A DNA stretch of 64,000 nucleotides from Blautia massiliensis (ex Durand et al. 2017) (GCF_001487165.1 NZ_LN913006.1:2820657-2884656), one strand, 5' to 3'. Counted from the first letter of the stretch, positions 44,526-52,592 are shown. Translations and numbers: made by a program. The notes: generated by a model from the sequence alone, not told the origin.

Positions 44526-44758
44526 GAAAAGGGACGCCCGTGAGGCGTGTGCTGCCTGCCGCCGGGGCTTCGTCGGGGGCTGGCTTCTAGGCTGGCGGGA
44601 ATCTGCTAAAAGCGTTTTACAAAAGTCCGAACTCGCGTCTTGCAGCCGCTCAGACAGCGGACTTTTGTAAAACAACGCAGATTTCCGCCAGCCAAGAATC
44701 AGCTCCCCTCCTGCAGAGTCCGGCGACAGGCAGCACACGCCTCACGGGCTGGCTTTTC
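44526..44758. repeat. Giant imperfect palindrome, about 230 bp, arms about 100 bp
   Basis: Both arms pair nearly throughout. Outer block: GCCCGTGAGGCGTGTGCTGC (44536-44555) against GCAGCACACGCCTCACGGGC (44730-44749). Middle: GGCTGGCGG-G-AATCTGC against GCAGATT-T-CCGCCAGCC. Inner: GTTTTACAAAAGTCCG (about 44614-44629) against CGGACTTTTGTAAAAC (about 44657-44672). The terminal loop is about 27 bases. No open frame with a ribosome site lies in it. It is GC-rich compared with its surroundings. Further right, 44797-44822 forms a separate small hairpin (AGCTATC ... GATAGCT). It could be a folded RNA, a miniature mobile element or a nucleoid/terminator structure. Confidence 0.8.
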
Positions 44759-44900
44759 AGGGCGGTAGGGTAGTGTGGCTGCTCGGTAGTTGGCTGAGCT
44801 ATCAGCGCTACGCTGGATAGCTGGGAGGAAAGGCTAAGTTTGCAGTAAGTGGCCGAAAAAAATTACCGATGCGAATCTCCACTTGACTGGATCTTTTTAC

Positions 44901-44969
44901 CTTGACATCTTCCGTGAGAGTATGCACAATAAAGGTATCATAAATTTGCCGGACAGAAATAAATTATGA
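44901..44969 (+). pseudogene. Relic of an Rpn-type nuclease gene
   Basis: The bases CTTGACATCTTCCGTGAGAG and what follows read LDIFRESMHNKGI, nearly identical in DNA and protein to the segment LDIFRENMHNKGI at about 48462-48500 inside the complete Rpn gene. Homology fades after the Ile-Gly stretch and the frame ends at TGA 44967-44969. It is a small leftover of a second, deleted copy. Confidence 0.75.
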
Positions 44970-44986
44970 AACAAGGGGTGACAAAC

Positions 44987-45508
44987 ATGCAGAACATTCT
45001 CATTGTAGTAGACATGCAAAATGATTTCATCGACGGTGCACTTGGCACGAAGGAGGCAGCTGCCATTGTTCCGAAGGTGGAGGAGAAGATCCGGAATTTT
45101 GAAGGAAAGGTATTTTTTACAAGGGATACCCATGAAACGTATTATCTGGAGACACAGGAAGGGAAAAACCTTCCGGTTCCTCACTGTATCCGGGGCACAG
45201 CTGGATGGCAGATCCGGGAAGAGCTGGACGCCTTAAGGAAAACAGAACCCATTGATAAAGAAACCTTCGGCTCCACCGATCTTGCCGGGGAATTGACTAT
45301 GATCGATGAAGATGAAGGAATCGGAAGTATTACTCTTGTGGGACTTTGCACAGATATCTGTGTGATCTCCAATGCTCTGCTGATCAAGGCATCCCTTCCG
45401 GAAGTGCCGATCTGTGTTGATGCCACATGCTGCGCAGGTGTAACACCGGAGAGTCATGAGAATGCACTGAAAGCCATGGAGGCGTGCCAGATCAGGATTA
45501 TCCGGTAA
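44987..45508 (+). CDS. Isochorismatase-family cysteine hydrolase (nicotinamidase-like)
   Basis: A 173-residue cysteine hydrolase. The catalytic aspartate is in ILIVVDMQNDFIDGALG, a lysine-region follows, and the nucleophile cysteine is in VGLCTDICVISNALL; DATCCAGVTPESH follows. Asp and His residues that could hold a metal are in TRDTHETYY, as in nicotinamidases. It probably hydrolyses a small amide such as nicotinamide. ATG 44987 has AAGGGGTGA upstream; ATG 44966 is less likely. Confidence 0.85.
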   Translation: MQNILIVVDMQNDFIDGALGTKEAAAIVPKVEEKIRNFEGKVFFTRDTHETYYLETQEGKNLPVPHCIRGTAGWQIREELDALRKTEPIDKETFGSTDLAGELTMIDEDEGIGSITLVGLCTDICVISNALLIKASLPEVPICVDATCCAGVTPESHENALKAMEACQIRIIR

Positions 45509-45539
45509 GAAGGATGAAACCGCAGGAAAGGAGAAAACT

Positions 45540-47540
45540 ATGAAAAAGAAGCTTCTGAAAAAATTAATGGTCCTTGCGCTGTCCGCAGTAACTGCCTTCA
45601 GTGCGGTACCGGCAGCAACGGTAACAGCAGCAGGTAATCCTTATCCTACAACACAGGATGTGGATCGAGATGGCTTATACGAGATCCCCTGCACACGCTT
45701 TGCATGGCAGTGCGTGTATGACAGACAGGGAATCGCATTGCCTGCATGGGGAAATGCGGTAAGCTGGTGGCAAAATGCTATCAATCAGGGCTATGCAGTA
45801 GGAAATGAGCCTGTTCCCGGTTCTATTGCTGTATGGAGCGGAGATTATTACGGACATGTTGCTTATGTAACAGCTAATCTTGGAAACAACAGATTTACGG
45901 TAGATGAGGGAGGAAGAACGGACAAAGATCAGACCTCCTCTCATGGAGTTGCATATGGATATACACTGACCAATGCAGTCGGAGGAAGGCGCCCTTATGA
46001 TTCCAACAAGGTGCTGCTTGGCTTTATCTATCCGGGCGTTCGTGTACCGGGCAAGCCATATGTGAGCGTGAATCCGGGAAAAGCGAATCAGACCACAACG
46101 TTTTCCTGGAATGCAACAAGCTATGCCAGATATTATGATGTATATGTGTATAAAGCAGGAGAATCCAATCCGACGCAAGTTCAGTATGGAGTGAATGGAA
46201 CAAACTGGTCCTGCACACTGCCGGCGGGGAATTACAGAGTAGCGGTGGCATCTGTGAATCATGCACAGTATGCATATACATTTTCGGATTCTGTGAATTT
46301 CACTGTCCAGGCAGCTCCGGTCACACATACACATAGCTATCAGAGAGTAACAGTAAAGGCAACCACCACTGCCAACGGATATACACAGGAGCAGTGCAGC
46401 TGCGGAAGTATACAGAATAAACAGATTATCTATTATCCGAAAAAAATACAGCTTTCCAGAACAAGCTATACTTATAATGGAAAAGTAAAAAAGCCAACGG
46501 TAAAGGTTACAGACAGCAACAACAGGGTGATCAGTGCAGACAACTATACAGTTACCTATTCTGCCGGAAGAAAATATGTTGGAACTTACCGGGTAACAGT
46601 TCGGTTTAAAGGCAATTACTCGGGAACCGTTACAAAAACCTTTAAGATTACCGGAAAAGCTCATAAACACAGCTACAAAAAACAGGTGAAGAAAGCAACT
46701 ACATCCAGGAACGGATATGTCCAGTATCTTTGCTCCTGCGGTGCGGTGACCGGAAAGAAAACAATCTATTATCCGAAGACAATAAAGCTTTCTGCAACAA
46801 GCTATACATACGACGGAAAAGTAAAAACACCGAAGGTAAAAGTAACTGGTGCGAATAATAAAACCATCAGTTCCGGCAATTATAAGGTGTCATATTCCCG
46901 TGGAAGAAAAAATGTTGGTACTTATAAGGTAACGGTGAAGTTTAAGGGGAATTACAGCGGAACCGTAACAAAGACTTTTAAGATCAAGGCGAAACCTAAA
47001 AACTGGGTTTATGTGGATACGCTTCCCAAGAATATCACTTCCGATAAATATACGATCCAGTATAAACACACCTATCAGAAAACAACCTCCAGCTATGTCA
47101 ATGATGGTGGTGTTTATGAGTCTGTAAGACCACTGGAGACATCTGCTTCCAGACAGCTGGTGGGCTATTATTACTATCATTTCTGCGGACCGAATACCGG
47201 ACAGAATGTAAACTTTGCGCAGACGGGCTCTTATGTACATTTTGACAGTGTAGCAGCCAGTCAGGTAACCGTAGTTGCTTCCGGCGCAGATGGAGATGAC
47301 TCGAGCATTACCTATTATCTGCTGAACTGGAACGGGAACGGCAGCCGGGTATGGTGCTCCAGCGGAACTACCTGTAACGGCGCATACGGAAGCCACGGAG
47401 CCAGAGGCCAGGCCTGGTACCGCATGAACCAGTACCAGAACAAAAAACTCCAGACTCAGACCACAACCTCCGAAAGTGATTGGACAACCGGTAAAGACAG
47501 CACAGCAGTAAAAACCGTTTACCGTTATAAAGCAAAATAG
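45540..47540 (+). CDS. Secreted CHAP-domain cell-wall hydrolase with two surface repeats
   Basis: A 666-residue exported protein. A signal peptide (1-31, LMVLALSAVTAFSAVPAATV) is followed by a CHAP amidase/endopeptidase domain (about 35-165) with catalytic C51 (IPCTRFAWQC) and H106 (YYGHVAYV). A beta-sandwich of fibronectin type (about 170-262) comes next. Two tandem repeats of about 112 residues then occur (about 266-378 and 379-491); each has HSY, C-S-C-G, SYTY-GKVK-P-VKV, and FKGNYSGTVTKTFKI. A C-terminal tail of about 170 residues is unassigned. Probable role: peptidoglycan remodelling or attack on other cells. GGAAAGGAG precedes ATG. Confidence 0.88.
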   Translation: MKKKLLKKLMVLALSAVTAFSAVPAATVTAAGNPYPTTQDVDRDGLYEIPCTRFAWQCVYDRQGIALPAWGNAVSWWQNAINQGYAVGNEPVPGSIAVWSGDYYGHVAYVTANLGNNRFTVDEGGRTDKDQTSSHGVAYGYTLTNAVGGRRPYDSNKVLLGFIYPGVRVPGKPYVSVNPGKANQTTTFSWNATSYARYYDVYVYKAGESNPTQVQYGVNGTNWSCTLPAGNYRVAVASVNHAQYAYTFSDSVNFTVQAAPVTHTHSYQRVTVKATTTANGYTQEQCSCGSIQNKQIIYYPKKIQLSRTSYTYNGKVKKPTVKVTDSNNRVISADNYTVTYSAGRKYVGTYRVTVRFKGNYSGTVTKTFKITGKAHKHSYKKQVKKATTSRNGYVQYLCSCGAVTGKKTIYYPKTIKLSATSYTYDGKVKTPKVKVTGANNKTISSGNYKVSYSRGRKNVGTYKVTVKFKGNYSGTVTKTFKIKAKPKNWVYVDTLPKNITSDKYTIQYKHTYQKTTSSYVNDGGVYESVRPLETSASRQLVGYYYYHFCGPNTGQNVNFAQTGSYVHFDSVAASQVTVVASGADGDDSSITYYLLNWNGNGSRVWCSSGTTCNGAYGSHGARGQAWYRMNQYQNKKLQTQTTTSESDWTTGKDSTAVKTVYRYKAK

Positions 47541-47558
47541 ATCATAGATCAGTCATAA

Positions 47559-47613
47559 ATCAGAAACTCCCTCATGTATCAGAAAAAACTGATATGTGAG
47601 GGAGTTTTTTTGC
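47559..47613 (+). terminator. Terminator after the CHAP gene; copy 1 of a 55-bp duplicated unit
   Basis: AAACTCCCTCATGTATCAG pairs with CTGATATGTGAGGGAGTTT around AAAAAA, followed by T. The entire 55-base unit recurs at 48806-48860 with a single mismatch. Confidence 0.9.
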
Positions 47614-47828
47614 AGAAGGATATTTGTAGTCTGCGCCGTATCTGGTTGATTGCCATAAAATATTGTGTCGAAATACAGAGAAACAACAGGAAGGAAAAAT
47701 CTTGGATGTAAGATAAAAATATGATATTCTATAAGTATCTTATAAGACTTATTCTAGCCGTATGGCATTCACAGATGTTTCAGATCTGAAACGAAAGTTC
47801 CATTTTTATCAGACAAGGAGAAGATTAA

Positions 47829-48797
47829 TTGAATACGAAATTAAAGGCTTATTTTCCAATGATAAGAACCCGCGAGGAGATTTTGCGGGACATTCAGCAG
47901 AACATAAATCTGACAGAGAGATTTTATAGCTGGAAAGAAGAACAGCGAGAGGAATTTCTGGATTTCTGTACGGGAGTGAAGGGGGTGAAAATGCTGTATG
48001 ATGCATTTTTTAAGGAAATTATGAATCCGGAAACAGTACCGGAAAGATTAGAGGATTTTCTTGAAGTATTGCTTCAGAGAAAGGTGAAAATTATCGAAGT
48101 TTTACCAGGAGATTCTACAAGACTGGCAGATGAGCAGTCTCTTTTGATCATGGATATTCTGGTACGATTTGATGATGGTTCATATTGTAACGTGGAAGTG
48201 CAAAAAATAGGTTACGCTTTTCCTGGGGAAAGATGCGCATGTTATTCTTCTGATCTATTATTAAGGCAATATAAAAATGCCCGAAGTACCAGAAAAGAGA
48301 ATTTTTCCTATAAGGATATAAAAAGTGTATATACAATTGTACTGATTGATAAAAGTACAGGAGATTTTCATAAATATAAAGATAGATACTGCCATATTTT
48401 TCAACAGAGATCAGATACAGGATTGGAACTTAATCTGCTTCAGAAATATGTATTTCTTCCGCTTGACATCTTTCGTGAGAATATGCACAATAAAGGTATC
48501 ACAGATAAACTGGATGCATGGCTGGCATTTTTGAGTATGGATTCTCCGGAAGTAATCGTGAAATTAATAAAAAAATATCCGGAGTTTACGGTCATGTACG
48601 AGCACATATATAATATATGCCGGAATGTGGAAGGGATGATGGAAATGTATTCAGAGGAATTAAAGATTCTTGACAGAAACACAGTGAAGTATATGGTTGA
48701 TCAGATGCAGGAGCAGATTGATAATCAAAAGGAGAAAATTGCAGCTCAGGAAAAAGAAATTCAGATGTTAAAAAGAAAGCTTGAAGAACAGAAATAA
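47829..48797 (+). CDS. Rpn family PD-(D/E)XK nuclease / putative transposase
   Basis: A 322-residue protein of the recombination-promoting nuclease group (PDDEXK_2). The nuclease core is visible: KMLYDAFFKEIM, LLIMDILVRFDDGSYCNVEVQ (Asp ... Glu-x-Gln active site) and a following YSSDLLLRQYKNA. The C-terminus (about 285-322) is a heptad-patterned coiled coil (MVDQMQEQIDNQKEKIAAQE). The start is TTG at 47829, chosen for AAGGAG upstream. The gene is bracketed by copies of a 55-bp terminator, and a relic of a second copy lies at 44901. Confidence 0.85.
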   Translation: MNTKLKAYFPMIRTREEILRDIQQNINLTERFYSWKEEQREEFLDFCTGVKGVKMLYDAFFKEIMNPETVPERLEDFLEVLLQRKVKIIEVLPGDSTRLADEQSLLIMDILVRFDDGSYCNVEVQKIGYAFPGERCACYSSDLLLRQYKNARSTRKENFSYKDIKSVYTIVLIDKSTGDFHKYKDRYCHIFQQRSDTGLELNLLQKYVFLPLDIFRENMHNKGITDKLDAWLAFLSMDSPEVIVKLIKKYPEFTVMYEHIYNICRNVEGMMEMYSEELKILDRNTVKYMVDQMQEQIDNQKEKIAAQEKEIQMLKRKLEEQK

Positions 48798-48805
48798 AAT
48801 ATAAG

Positions 48806-48860
48806 ATCAGAAACTCCCTCATATATCAGAAAAAACTGATATGTGAGGGAGTTTTTTTGC
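48806..48860 (+). terminator. Terminator after the Rpn gene; copy 2 of the 55-bp unit
   Basis: Same hairpin and T tract as at 47559-47613 with one base changed (ATATATCAG for ATGTATCAG). Also shields the region to the left from transcription arriving from the invertible segment, at least partly. Confidence 0.9.
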
Positions 48861-48899
48861 TTAAAAAACGGCTTATTTATTTAGATTATAGTTGGTAAA

Positions 48900-48926
48900 T
48901 TTCACAGAGCACAATACTCTGTTTCT
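48900..48926 (+). repeat. Left recombination site of the invertible segment
   Basis: Arm TTTCACAGAG (48900-48909), 7-base spacer CACAATA (48910-48916), arm CTCTGTTTCT (48917-48926). The inner five bases of each arm are inverted copies. The spacer runs opposite to that of the right site. No T tract, so not a terminator. Confidence 0.7.
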
Positions 48927-48929
48927 ATA

Positions 48930-48958
48930 AAAATACCATAAATTTTTCGGAAATTCAA
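48930..48958 (-). promoter_or_regulatory. Candidate outward promoter inside the left site
   Basis: On the minus strand, TTGAAT (plus 48953-48958), 17 bases, TATTTT (plus 48930-48935); TATAGA just beyond (plus 48924-48929) is an alternative -10. It points left, away from the pilus operon. If the segment flips, it would point right and give a leader of about 110 bases before the first pilin gene. Confidence 0.4.
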
Positions 48959-49157
48959 GGTGCAAGTTCCTGAAAACCGGCTTTTTTATCGTGGTTTTTC
49001 GCCATATTTTACGGATAATATAGGGCGCAAATATTGTGGTGTCCGAAAAAGGACACTATTCGCCGTCAGTGTCATCGTCAGAGGATAAAAGACCGGCGGA
49101 TAAAAACTCTTATTTGTGAACAGACTATAAGATTCAGCATAACAGGAGGAAAGATCA

Positions 49158-50300
49158 ATGAGCAGAAAAGGAGAAAACATTTACAAAAGAAAAGACGGAC
49201 GATGGGAAGCCAGATATATCAAAGAGCATCGGATAAACGGAAGGATACACTATGGCTACTGTTACGGAAAAACATATCATGAAGCCAGAGATAAGGTCAA
49301 TCAGGCACGTTATGCGCTGATGAATGATCAGCTTCTGCCCGTGAGAGGAAAACGGAATCGCTTTGCAGATTACTGTAATGAATGGCTGTATCTGAAACGA
49401 AGCAGCGTGAAACCATCCACTTTTGTAAAATATACAACGATCCTGGAAAAATATATCAGGCCTGATCTCGGGCAGTATTTTTCAGAGGCTGTTTCAGAAA
49501 TACTTGTAGAACAATTCAGCTACAGGCTTGTCCATGAAAGAGGATTGTCACCAAAAACAGTGCGGGATATCCTTTCCGTGCTGCATTCCATTCTGAATTA
49601 TACAACAAAGCAGAATCCACTGGCAAAACCGGTGGATATCGTATACCCCAGGCAGGATCGAAAAGAAATGCGTGTGCTGACCTGTGAAGAACAGAAAAGG
49701 TTTACGGAATATCTTTTACAGGACATGGATCCGTGTAAATTTGGGGTTTTGCTGGCATTGTTGACAGGATTGCGCATCGGAGAAGTATGTGCTCTGAAAT
49801 GGGAAGATATTTCTCTGGAAAATAAAGTCATCTTTGTACGTCATACCATGCAGCGCCTGAAAAATCTCAATCCTGCAAGTGAAGAAAGGACCCGGATCAT
49901 AACCGGGGTTCCTAAAAGTGGAAGGTCGGTAAGGATAATCCCCATGAACCAGGATATTGAAAAGCTCTGTAACAAATGGAGAGCAGATGATCTGGAAGCA
50001 TATGTTCTGACCGGAAAAGCAGGGTATTTCCTAGAGCCCAGAACCCTGCAGTATCGCATGAGGCAATATACGAAAGATTGTAATCTGAAAAATGTTCATT
50101 TCCATACTTTGCGGCATAGTTTTGCGACACGGTGTGTGGAGGCCGGATTTGAGATCCGCAGTCTTTCGGAGATCCTGGGGCACTCCAGCACACGGATCAC
50201 ACTGGAATGTTATGTACATTCATCCATGAACCTGAAACGTAAAAATATGGAAAAACTGAAGATCGCAGATACCGTGGAAAAAGAATTTCCGGGAGCCTAA
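49158..50300 (+). CDS. Tyrosine recombinase (integrase family), candidate invertase
   Basis: A 380-residue phage-type integrase. Residues 5-55 form an arm-binding AP2-like domain (ENIYKRKDGRWEARYIKEH). Residues 65-150 are the SAM-like core-binding domain (FADYCNEWLYLKRSSVKPST). The catalytic domain holds R206 (LTGLRIGEV), K253 (VPKSGRSVRI), H316 and R319 (FHTLRHSFATR), H342 (LGHSS) and nucleophile Y352 (LECYVHS). All six residues are present, so it should be active. AGGAGG lies upstream of ATG. It is the only gene between the two inverted sites; no excisionase or phage genes are nearby, which argues for an inversion role rather than a prophage remnant. Confidence 0.93.
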   Translation: MSRKGENIYKRKDGRWEARYIKEHRINGRIHYGYCYGKTYHEARDKVNQARYALMNDQLLPVRGKRNRFADYCNEWLYLKRSSVKPSTFVKYTTILEKYIRPDLGQYFSEAVSEILVEQFSYRLVHERGLSPKTVRDILSVLHSILNYTTKQNPLAKPVDIVYPRQDRKEMRVLTCEEQKRFTEYLLQDMDPCKFGVLLALLTGLRIGEVCALKWEDISLENKVIFVRHTMQRLKNLNPASEERTRIITGVPKSGRSVRIIPMNQDIEKLCNKWRADDLEAYVLTGKAGYFLEPRTLQYRMRQYTKDCNLKNVHFHTLRHSFATRCVEAGFEIRSLSEILGHSSTRITLECYVHSSMNLKRKNMEKLKIADTVEKEFPGA

Positions 50301-50374
50301 GTTTTTTAATAAACCGTCAAAAACCGCCGTCAGAGAAGAAAGAACCGTTGAATTTACACGGATCGCAGGGAATC

Positions 50375-50401
50375 TTTCACAGAGTATTGTGCTCTGCGAA
50401 A
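50375..50401 (+). repeat. Right recombination site of the invertible segment
   Basis: Arm TTTCACAGAG (50375-50384), spacer TATTGTG (50385-50391), arm CTCTGCGAAA (50392-50401): a near-perfect 27-bp palindrome with an asymmetric 7-base centre, the layout of tyrosine-recombinase core sites. The centre is the reverse complement of the one in the left site. Confidence 0.75.
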
Positions 50402-50481
50402 GAGCAGAAATACCGGCATGGACATGTAATGAGCAGTGCCTGTTTTTGACTGCCATAGCATACAAGAAGGAGGTTTGAAGT

Positions 50482-52251
50482 ATGATACATAATCATTCAT
50501 CTGGAAAACACCGTCTGTGGAGGAAGATCCTCGCAGTCTGTATTGCGTTTGCGATGATCTGCAGTGTTTCCATCTCAGCGTTTGCGGTAGAGGCCAGCAG
50601 TGAAACAGCCAATGAAAATGCTGAAACAGTACAGCCCGGATCAGAGGAGGAAGCAGAAGAGCTGACAGCCACAGAAGCGGAAAATGAGCAGTCGGTGGAT
50701 GAATCGCAATCGGAAGAACCTGCGGTGACAACCGGAGATGAAAATACAGAGGAACCGGCAGATGTTATCGAAGCTCCATCTGAAGACACAGAAGAACCAA
50801 CAGAGCCATCTGCAGAACCCGGCGAAGACACCGAACAACCCGCCGACCCCACTGTAACTGAGCTGCCGGAAGAGCCGACAGTTACGGAAGAGCCGAGTGT
50901 GACACCGGCGGAAGATGTGGATTCATCATCGGATGAGGTGCAGGATGTGGAGATGGAAGCGCAGGCGGCTAAATGGCTATGGCCAACAGCGACGCCTATA
51001 CCTACAACACCAGCAGCATATTCTGGAAAAGCTGCGATTTATTATCTTTCTGACCCGGTAGGAGATCCATGGACAAATGATACAGGAGCATGGGCTCCAT
51101 CAACGGAAACCAGTAACACTTTAGGAAGTATTAATACAGATGGGGCAACCTGGGAAGATGGTTATGTAGAAGATACAGTTTACAAAAATAAGAATATTAA
51201 ATCAAATGTGTCGAAGTATATTGTCTCATGGCCGGATGGAAGTACAGGCACAACTTGGACAGTAAAGAGTGGAAATACGACTACTGATTCATATTTTACA
51301 TTTATATTGAATTCAATCTGGGAGAATTACAAAAACACAATCAGTAAAGATACGGGAATTGATATTGATAGTCTTGACAAATCAGATATTCTTGAAATTA
51401 AATTAACTCCCCGTAAAATTTCACGTGATAACGGTGGAACATATCCGTACCATATAGACTGTGCATTAAGTATAAAAAGTAAAAAAGCATTTACTGCAAA
51501 ATTCTGGGTAAAAGAGCCAGGTGCGACGGATTACACACAGGTTTATGCGAAAAACTATAAAACAGGTGATTATGTTGATAAAACAACAAAAGTTGCGATA
51601 GGCAGTACAAAAGATGTCAATGGATTAACCTACATTCTGGATGGATGGTATCCGGAAAGGGATCCAGAAGGAAATGATAGTAGCTCAAAAATCCTAGATG
51701 CAGGGTGGCCATATTCACCAAATGACGCAGAGTTGGCAGACGGTACCGTAAACTTCTACGCCCATTACACACTGCTTTATACATCAGTGAATATTAAAAA
51801 GCTTGTAACCGGAAGTATGGGAGATAAGAGTAAAAAATTCCATTTTACAGTTTCTGTAAAAAATGGAAATACGGATCTTTCATTTAAAATCAGTGATAAA
51901 CCGTATTCAGGTTCAGCAGAAACTTCACTGTCTGATAAAGAGACAATAACATTGACAGATGTTCCGGTTGGAGCAACGGTGATAATTATAGAGGATGATT
52001 ATAATAGTAGCAGATATAAGACTTCCTATAAGATAGACGGTAATTCTTCTGTTGAGAGTAGCAAGGCGAAAATAACCTCTATTTCGAGAATGGATAATAA
52101 TGTGGCGCATCAAGTTGAATTCACCAACAACAAAGAAGCCATTCCGGACACAGGCGTGGATCTTAACTCAACACCATACATTCTGATGTTAGGTATTATG
52201 GCTACCGGAGCGGGTGTACTGTTGTTCGGGCGCAGGAAGCGTTGGAGCTGA
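50482..52251 (+). CDS. Cell-wall anchored ancillary (tip) pilin, Cpa-like position
   Basis: A 589-residue surface protein. Signal peptide about 13-35 (ILAVCIAFAMICSVSISAFA). Residues 36-165 are an acidic Glu/Pro/Thr-rich stalk. Residues about 180-430 are a large unassigned domain, a possible adhesin. Residues about 433-545 resemble the Spy0128-type isopeptide pilin domain (TSVNIKKLVTGSMGDKSKKF; EFTNNKEA). Sorting signal IPDTG at 554-558, hydrophobic stretch, and RRKRWS tail. It is first in the pilus operon, where streptococcal FCT loci carry the tip adhesin Cpa. AAGGAGG precedes ATG. Confidence 0.85.
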   Translation: MIHNHSSGKHRLWRKILAVCIAFAMICSVSISAFAVEASSETANENAETVQPGSEEEAEELTATEAENEQSVDESQSEEPAVTTGDENTEEPADVIEAPSEDTEEPTEPSAEPGEDTEQPADPTVTELPEEPTVTEEPSVTPAEDVDSSSDEVQDVEMEAQAAKWLWPTATPIPTTPAAYSGKAAIYYLSDPVGDPWTNDTGAWAPSTETSNTLGSINTDGATWEDGYVEDTVYKNKNIKSNVSKYIVSWPDGSTGTTWTVKSGNTTTDSYFTFILNSIWENYKNTISKDTGIDIDSLDKSDILEIKLTPRKISRDNGGTYPYHIDCALSIKSKKAFTAKFWVKEPGATDYTQVYAKNYKTGDYVDKTTKVAIGSTKDVNGLTYILDGWYPERDPEGNDSSSKILDAGWPYSPNDAELADGTVNFYAHYTLLYTSVNIKKLVTGSMGDKSKKFHFTVSVKNGNTDLSFKISDKPYSGSAETSLSDKETITLTDVPVGATVIIIEDDYNSSRYKTSYKIDGNSSVESSKAKITSISRMDNNVAHQVEFTNNKEAIPDTGVDLNSTPYILMLGIMATGAGVLLFGRRKRWS

Positions 52252-52262
52252 AGGCGGTTGTG

Positions 52263-52592
52263 ATGAAGAAGAAACAGTCAGGGAAAAAAGGAAATCGTGA
52301 GCCAAAAGCAGAGCAGTTTCCACAAACAGAGGCGTTAAATCATGAGCACGAAAAACTGAAAGAGTGGTTCCTGACAGTCAGGTTTCGGAAGGTGCTGTTT
52401 GGCGGAGTGGATGAAGTTCATCTCTGGAAAAAGCTGGAAGAGCTGAATCAGATTTATGAAACATCCTTAAGCGCAGAACGTGCACGGTATGATGCACTGA
52501 TCGCTGACCATCAGAAAAGCTGTGATGCCATGATTCGCAAATATAAGGAACTTGCTGAAAGAGGGACTACCGGACAGGATACAAATGTCTGA
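52263..52592 (+). CDS. Small cytoplasmic protein of the pilus operon, unknown function
   Basis: A 109-residue charged protein without signal peptide or membrane segment. The first 20 residues are Lys/Arg/Gly-rich; the rest is predicted helical (LWKKLEELNQIYETSLSAER), probably a short coiled coil. ATG 52263 with AAGGCGG upstream is preferred over the TTG at 52242, which overlaps the end of the tip-pilin gene. Not recognised. The position between pilin and SipA-like genes is unlike the streptococcal locus and suggests a lineage-specific assembly or regulatory part. Confidence 0.65.
   Translation: MKKKQSGKKGNREPKAEQFPQTEALNHEHEKLKEWFLTVRFRKVLFGGVDEVHLWKKLEELNQIYETSLSAERARYDALIADHQKSCDAMIRKYKELAERGTTGQDTNV

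Larger units (their letters stand above)
48900..50401. mobile_element. Putative invertible DNA segment carrying its own recombinase
   Basis: A 1.5-kb segment bounded by two oppositely oriented recombination-type sites and containing one tyrosine recombinase gene. The sites share 22 of 23 bases as an inverted repeat (48900-48922 against 50379-50401). Strand exchange between inverted sites would flip the segment, as in Hin-type switches, though there the enzyme is a serine recombinase. Immediately right of it is the pilus operon, for which I see no convincing promoter between 50402 and 50481. Inversion itself is inferred. Confidence 0.65.

Noticed and set aside
44526..44758. Palindrome as inverted ends of an insertion sequence
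   Set aside because: The arms meet at a 27-base loop with no transposase between them; a miniature element remains possible but no flanking duplication was seen.
45675..46670. 331-residue minus-strand frame inside the CHAP gene
   Set aside because: Opposite a gene with clear signal peptide and domains; no start signals; Cys/Ile/Ser-rich shadow.
48900..48926. The inverted-repeat sites as ordinary terminators
   Set aside because: Neither has a T tract, both share arms and an asymmetric 7-base centre, and the centres are in opposite orientation, which fits recombination sites better.
49158..50300. Integrase as the end of a prophage or ICE
   Set aside because: No phage, relaxase, excisionase or tRNA attachment site is nearby, and the inverted sites enclose only the recombinase.
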